The notes under the pieces: model-generated | What the model was told of the DNA's origin: nothing | Seen by the model: only the letters and a program-made list of their open reading frames with translations | Databases searched by the model: none | Program-made: the position numbers and the translations under genes | In this document: piece after piece, positions 58,965-64,000 of the stretch | How the letters are laid out: every line of letters begins with the position of its first letter | Position numbering within the stretch: the first letter of the stretch is position 1 | NCBI GenBank assembly: GCA_015501605.1 | Contig: JADNRZ010000007.1 | Span: forward strand, 1,984,001-2,048,000 | Direction: 5' to 3' | DNA length: 64,000 nt | Source of the DNA: Panaeolus papilionaceus | Lineage: Eukaryota > Basidiomycota > Agaricomycetes > Agaricales

Positions 58965-60018
58965 GGTTTGAACCTGCGTCGTCCAGTTCACTCAGCATAG
59001 CTTCGGTTTGAATTATTTACTGTAAATCCTCTCAACTGCTGGATCAATTGGTCGATATGTATGTAGTATTTATACTTCTCTCGTCTTGACATTTCATCAT
59101 GTGCGACCAAGTGAAGGTTGAAACGATGAGCGTCGACTGTGAACTTCAAAAGTACCCTAGAACGGGTTTACGGAGTTTCTTCCCATCCGAGTACCAAGTC
59201 CAGATTCAGATGCTTATCAACATGCCCTTGAGATGAGCTTGCACGGCAAGATGTCATGATGAATATGCTGGAGTAGCAGAATAACTAAAATACACATAAT
59301 GGTTGAGAGCATCAGCCCCATATTGAAGACCGCGGGTGGTCTCCGATTACGGACCACCAATTCCAACCCGATGCAGTGCTCACTGCAGAAACGGAACAAA
59401 CGCGACAATATGAGGGACGATGGGTGATATTGATGCCAGGCCACCCCCATAACAATGATGAACTCGTATGCAGTGTTCGCATTATATGAGTTCCCAGGTC
59501 AAAGCTGCAACTCGCATGTTTCTCTAAGCCGGCACCACCATGGGTGAGTAGTCGAGTTATCCCTGACAGGTTTCAATGAGACACCTAGACTGGGAATGGA
59601 ATTCGCCGTAAATGTGCAGTAGGTAAACGGGAAGGTCTGCCAGTACCTGGACGACGTGACTTTGATGAGGGCGGGACCTGCGAGAAGACTGTTGAAGCGG
59701 TCTGCTGGTAGCAGTAATAATCATGCCTGGCAAATTTTTAATATGGGACCATCGATTCGGTTGATGGATGGAAGGATACAATTGAGTATGATCGGGGTGT
59801 AAGGTTCAGGTGCATTATACATTGACGCTAAGGAGGAGTAGAAGGTCTAGATTTAGTTGATCGCTGAGCATGAAATGCACAACAGATGGCAGGGTTTAAA
59901 AGCGTTGGAGCGGTGCAGAGCGACAAGGGTTAATGAATTGCTTCGACCAGAAGTGGGCCTATTATTTGGAAAACGAAGTCAGATTGCTATCAAACAGAAG
60001 GTTGAAGAAATTTACTTC
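58965..60018. other. Intergenic, no gene recognised
   Basis: About 1.05 kb between the small secreted protein and the convergent LYR gene. Frames at 59217-59450 and 59557-59781 (minus) have no domain. Confidence 0.5.
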
Positions 60019-61442
60019 TCAAAGTTTGATTTCCAGCTTCTTCTTCTCGACCTTCCTCCTTCTTTCGGATTCCTCTCTGACGACATTCAGCACTTTTGAG
60101 AGGGTTGAGCGATTTTTCGGGTGCCCTTTCTCCAAAATATCAGCCCAACGAGCTTCATCCCGGCTGAGGTTAAGGCCATATCGTCGTCTGATCTCCCCAG
60201 TCCATCCAATTTTCGTCGGCTTCCTTAGGACATGTTGGATATCCCTCTGCTTTGGCGTCATGGTCTGCCACACATGGGAGGGAGGTTTGGAACGCATCCG
60301 TTTAAGTGTTAGAGGGAAATACTCCCCTCGCGCTTCACGTTGTCGTTGATTGGTTTTATTTCTGATTTTTTCTCGCCGTGCTTCGAAGATTGTAGCCAGA
60401 AGTTCTGGCGAATAGGGAGTAGATGCACGTTTTGCGTCCAGGACATAGGATTGGGATAAACCTGCGAGTGTCTGCTTCAAGGGAGAGACTGTAGCGTGTC
60501 AATGCATGTAGTACACTCTTGACAATGTCCAGAGAACAACGATGGAAAAATGTACTCACTCCACTCCAAATACGCATCGTCGCGATAAACCTTCTCTGGT
60601 TCGCCTTTGCCCAATTTACGGGCTTCCTGCATTAAATTTTCCTCCAGTTCCCGTTCAACCTTCAAATCTCGTAAAGTGGTATTCGCGGCGTCCTGTCTTG
60701 TCATTCGCTTGTCGCGAGCTTTGCGACGAGAAAGGATCATTCCTGATACGTGTGGTGGTTGGGGAACCATCCAGGGAAGTGGGCCGTGATGCAGGTTTGG
60801 TGCATGAAAACCCCCAGTTAAGATCGGGCGAGTGCGAAGACGGTTGATCTCTGCCTGGTGGAGGGTCAGGTATGAAATTTATTTTAAATAAAAAATATGG
60901 CCTTGAGCACACCATCTGCATGTCAAGGAGAGTGTTCAGGTATATTTTATGACGTTTTGCCTCGATCAAGCGGGAATAACGTGCAAGCACCTCTTGATGA
61001 TGTTGATTGCCTTGTGCTGCCTTCTGGAAGAATTCTAGATACTAACGTCGAGGTTAGACATGTGAAATTACATTCAAGACACTTATTTATACCTTGTACC
61101 CCCATTTTAGTTTTGTTACTGTTTGAGTTGGGGATGTTAAGCCACGATATTTCCTGAACAATGCGCCAACGCGAAATTTAATCTGAAAACGGTTCAGTCC
61201 TATATCAGTTCCCTTCGTAAATGCTCACTCACTGTAACATCAGGAGCAGCCCTTAAAAGAGCTCTAAAAAGGCCTAGAGTCGGAATTCTGTGAGCAGCAA
61301 GCCTGAAGAAAGGCACTTTCGGCCTGGTTCGACGAAGACCAGACACATCCGCCGCAAGTTTGGCACGGAATTCCAAGGAGGCTGCTGATGGTTCAGCACT
61401 AACAACTGAAAATGGGGCAATATTTTGTGTGCTGTGCATCAT
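60019..61442 (-). CDS. LYR-motif protein with Cup1-like N-terminal domain
   Basis: Probable mitochondrial protein with an LYR-type helical domain; LYR proteins act in respiratory-complex or iron-sulphur assembly and bind acyl carrier protein, but the role of this Cup1-like subgroup is not settled. Exons: 61442-61233, 61182-61093, 61023-60913, 60854-60560 and 60488-60019; 1176 nt, 391 residues. The motif is RIPTLGLFRALLRAAP at about 52-67 (LFR in place of LYR), continuing in exon 2 with IKFRVGALFRKYRGLTSP. Exon 4 has RPILTGGFHAPNLHH and many Arg/Lys. The last exon is very basic (RREKIRNKTNQRQREARG), with WTGEIRRRYG. The first 50 residues are uncertain: Met61442 gives an Arg-rich leader that could target mitochondria, but an extra 5' exon is possible. 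Confidence 0.75.
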
Positions 61443-61635
61443 ATCATTTTCATAGATGTACCTGCAAGACAAGACGGCCAACGCCTGAAGTTCAGGACGA
61501 CAAAGATGATGGCAGTTGAGAGAAAGTTGTTGACCTGCCCCGAAAAGGAAATTTCGCCATGTGGCACGTGACCTACTTTAATAGGCCTGCTCCAAGAGTA
61601 GATAATCTAAGACAATGATACCAGACGCGTCGCGT
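61443..61635. other. Upstream region of the LYR gene
   Basis: The region directly upstream of the LYR start shows no gene. The stretch from the hairpin below to 62143 is likewise without a recognised gene; a minus frame at 61984-61721 has no domain. Confidence 0.4.
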
Positions 61636-61687
61636 TAGACCGGTAACCGTCCCTCTATGGTCTCATAGAGGGACGGTCGCCGGTCTA
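61636..61687. repeat. Strong 52-nt hairpin (inverted repeat)
   Basis: Outer stem of 8 pairs (TAGACCGG with CCGGTCTA), a 2x2 internal mismatch (TA against CG), an inner perfect stem of 14 pairs (ACCGTCCCTCTATG with CATAGAGGGACGGT) and a four-base loop GTCT: 22 pairs of 24. It lies in the shared upstream region of the divergent LYR and FunK1 genes, about 195 bases from the first and 457 bases from the second. It could be a small mobile-element relic, a small-RNA precursor or a DNA-level site. Confidence 0.8.
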
Positions 61688-62143
61688 CAGAATCCCATTG
61701 ATAAGGGTATTTACAGTTTGTCATCTTTCAACAACCACTACGGTAGTTGCGGAATCTTTGAGCTTCCGGTTAATCAACTTTGAACGTAGTGAAGGATTCA
61801 ATGGGTTGACGAGTATACCTGCGGCCCCGGGCGGCGGGAATACGCGTCTCGCCGCGTAAAGTTTGGAGGTGGTTACAGCTAGGAGAACCTCCTCCATTTT
61901 AGGGTATGGTTCAGCTTCAAATGAATTGTTTTTCAAGATAAATGTGCATAAAGGTCCTGAAAAAATATTACTTGGTTCGCGCATTGCGCCTTTGTCCGCT
62001 TGCGCGCGTGCCCTCCAAAGATTCCCGGTCCATTGTTGAAAGGGCTCGCATTGTTCAAGTAGATTTCGTTTATATCGGTCTCACCTTTCTATTATCTAAA
62101 TCATTCCACCCCTGTTTGCAACCCTATACAACTCTACTCTAAC

Positions 62144-64000
62144 ATGCCTTGCCCATTCATCGAACCCCCGAAAAAGACGAGGAAGCTCGTCAAGGAGATT
62201 CTCGAAGAGCTCCAGCAACCTGGCGTAAATCTCACTGAATCAGATCTTCACAAAATCCTCTCTCGTGTTGGAAACGACGCACTCATAGATCGCTACTTGG
62301 AAAGCTTATCCGTCAGTCAGTACTCCAAGACAGCAAAACGCTGGTCATCCATCCCTCAAGACCCTGCCTGCGAAGTCTTGCTCTACGATCCTCTCTTTAA
62401 TCTTTTGAACGAGATCCTTACGCATTGTGATCTATACGATTCGACTCGCAGAAAATTTCTGAACGCTTTCGACTCTCATGCCGCCCACGAGAACATATAT
62501 TGGCCAGAGACGATAACCAAACGTTTTCCTGCCGTACGGTCTGTTATCATGGACGACGGATACTTCCCCACCGACGAATCTATCGAAAATCTGGGTATTT
62601 CTAGAACGCAATGCAGCGCTCCAGTTGAGGTTAGGTTAGATGAAGATGACTATGGTGACGACTGCCTTGCACAATGTGGAATTTACGCCAAGTGAGTGTG
62701 GGGCTGATGACTGTGTAACCTACTAATCGAGTTTCTCTTTAACAACAGACAAGTATTCATCAACCAGCTGGGTCGCCGGTTTGTGTACGTTCCGCTCATC
62801 ACCGAACGCCGCCTTCGATTATACCGTTTTGATCGCGGAGGTGTTCTCATCACTCCTTGGATCGACTATCACCAACACCCTGACGTGCTTATTCGTGTCG
62901 TCCTCTTGACATGCGGACAGCCTAGTGACCTCGTTGGTGCTAATCCAGCCATTTCTTGGGAAGGAAACGATCAAGTAGTCATGGTCGACGGTTCAGAGTA
63001 CAAAGTCATCGAGGAGATCGCTTCCAACTCCGGCATTGTAGGACGTGGTACTTGTATATGGGGAGTAGAGGATGAGGCGGGTCGTCAGCGTGTCATCAAG
63101 TATATGTGGAGAGACGCCCCTATTCCAGGAACGAGGTCCAGAAAGCCAGAGCTGGAGTTACTTGCAAAGGTCAAAGGCGTAGAGGGTGTTGTTCAGCTCG
63201 TCGGTCATTCACCAGAGTACTCCCTGTTCGAAGATAGGGGTTTCACGCCCAATCATCCTTTCGAAATCAATGACCGTTTGGCGTCTTTCATCGTGGTGGA
63301 GAGGTATGGAAAGAACATCACCGGGTTCTCCTTCCCACTTCAACTACTGCATATTTTGCGAGATGCGATTGCTGGTATGTCATCAATAATCAACGGAGAT
63401 GTTCTGCTACTGACACAGTTCCTTACAGGGCACCGCAATATGTGGAGGCGCGGTGTCATTCACAGGGACATCAGCTTTAACAACATTCTTCAAGGAGGCC
63501 CCTACGCACAAGAGGGGTTCCACGGCGTACTCATCGATATGGACATGGCTGAGTATCGCAGTTACAGGAAACAGCTCCCCGAATGCTCTTGGCTATTTGT
63601 AAGTTTAAAATTACATTACATTTAATTATAATACGACGCTAACCGAAGATCTCTCTTTTTTATTACTCTAGGGTACACCGGCGTTTCAGTCATACAAGGT
63701 CATGAAAACCCAGCTCGTGGATCCCGGGAAAGACACTCCGATTCATACCTACATGGAAGACCTGGAGGCGTTCTTATGGGTATTCCTCTGCATAACCACG
63801 GCGTACGAGGCGCTTCCAGGAGGAGGATCACGTCAAATTGACCCCCCTCCAATGGAGCTGAGGAAGTTGATTGCCAGTGATCCGGAGGTTGCATGCTCCA
63901 ACAAACTTCGCATCTTACAGGGTTCATGCAGCAGCTTCCCCTTACACCCTAGCTATCCACCCCAGTTCGATACTCTCAAGAAGCAGCTCATGTACTTTTT
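62144..64000 (+). CDS. FunK1-type protein kinase (3' end beyond window)
   Basis: Serine/threonine-like kinase of the FunK1 family expanded in mushroom-forming fungi. Exons 62144-62691, 62749-63374, 63429-63598 and 63672 to beyond the right edge; about 557 residues are visible. The N-terminal 180 residues are a helical FunK1 leader (LVKEILEELQQPGVNLTESD). The kinase part has GRGTCIWGVEDEAGRQRVIKYMW (Gly-rich loop and Lys), SFIVVERYGKNI in the hinge, the catalytic loop VIHRDISFNNIL (about Asp405, Asn410), LIDMDMAE in place of Asp-Phe-Gly (about 427-433), and GTPAFQSY with LEAFLWVFLCITTAYEAL, typical of the family. The metal-binding Asp is kept, so activity is possible. The C-terminal lobe is truncated by the window. 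Confidence 0.88.

Noticed and set aside
61636..61687. Helitron 3' end hairpin
   Set aside because: The hairpin is not followed at the expected distance by the CTRR end and no Rep/helicase sequence is near.

Overview
The window looks like a gene-moderate piece of a mushroom-forming basidiomycete (Agaricomycetes) chromosome. The coding genes are broken by many 50-70 nt GT-AG introns. The gene set is typical of that group: BTB/POZ proteins, large single-intron F-box proteins, a FunK1-type kinase, fungalysin (M36) peptidases, MATA-type HMG-box regulators and a P450. I rebuilt gene models by eye from splice signals, frame continuity and family motifs. The complete models (ALDH, class II aldolase, phytase-like, permease, both fungalysins, P450, LYR protein, ATP synthase g, unknown 461-aa protein, F-box pair, small secreted protein) all give uninterrupted frames divisible by three.

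Layout. 1-6.5 kb: two tandem BTB-domain paralogues on the minus strand with the same exon structure and a shared upstream block; the first runs off the left edge. Decayed F-box-like fragments lie beside them. 6.5-11.5 kb: no convincing gene. 11.6-13.0 kb: HMG-box regulator (minus). 13-18.4 kb: gene-poor. 18.4-28.8 kb: metabolic cluster with an ALDH3-type aldehyde dehydrogenase, a class II aldolase/adducin-fold protein with a signal peptide, a secreted phytase-like protein and a MUP1-type amino-acid permease. 32.0-37.8 kb: two convergent fungalysin metallopeptidases. 41.5-45.6 kb: an unrecognised 461-aa protein converging on a cytochrome P450. 47.5-57.4 kb: two F-box paralogues bracketing mitochondrial ATP synthase subunit g and a second HMG-box regulator. 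58.5-64 kb: a small secreted protein with a dibasic site and a GC-AG intron, a Cup1-like LYR-motif protein, a strong 52-nt hairpin and a FunK1-type kinase cut by the right edge.

Functionally, several products fit nutrient capture by a saprotroph: two secreted metalloproteases, a secreted phytase-like esterase, and an amino-acid importer. The aldehyde dehydrogenase and P450 would act in oxidative metabolism. The BTB, F-box and FunK1 genes belong to families that are expanded in Agaricomycetes. Nothing in the sequence shows that these genes form one pathway. No tRNA, rRNA, CRISPR, intact transposon or origin was recognised. The least explained items are the small secreted dibasic-site protein, the 461-aa orphan, the signal-peptide aldolase, the unequal fungalysin pair and the 61.6 kb hairpin.
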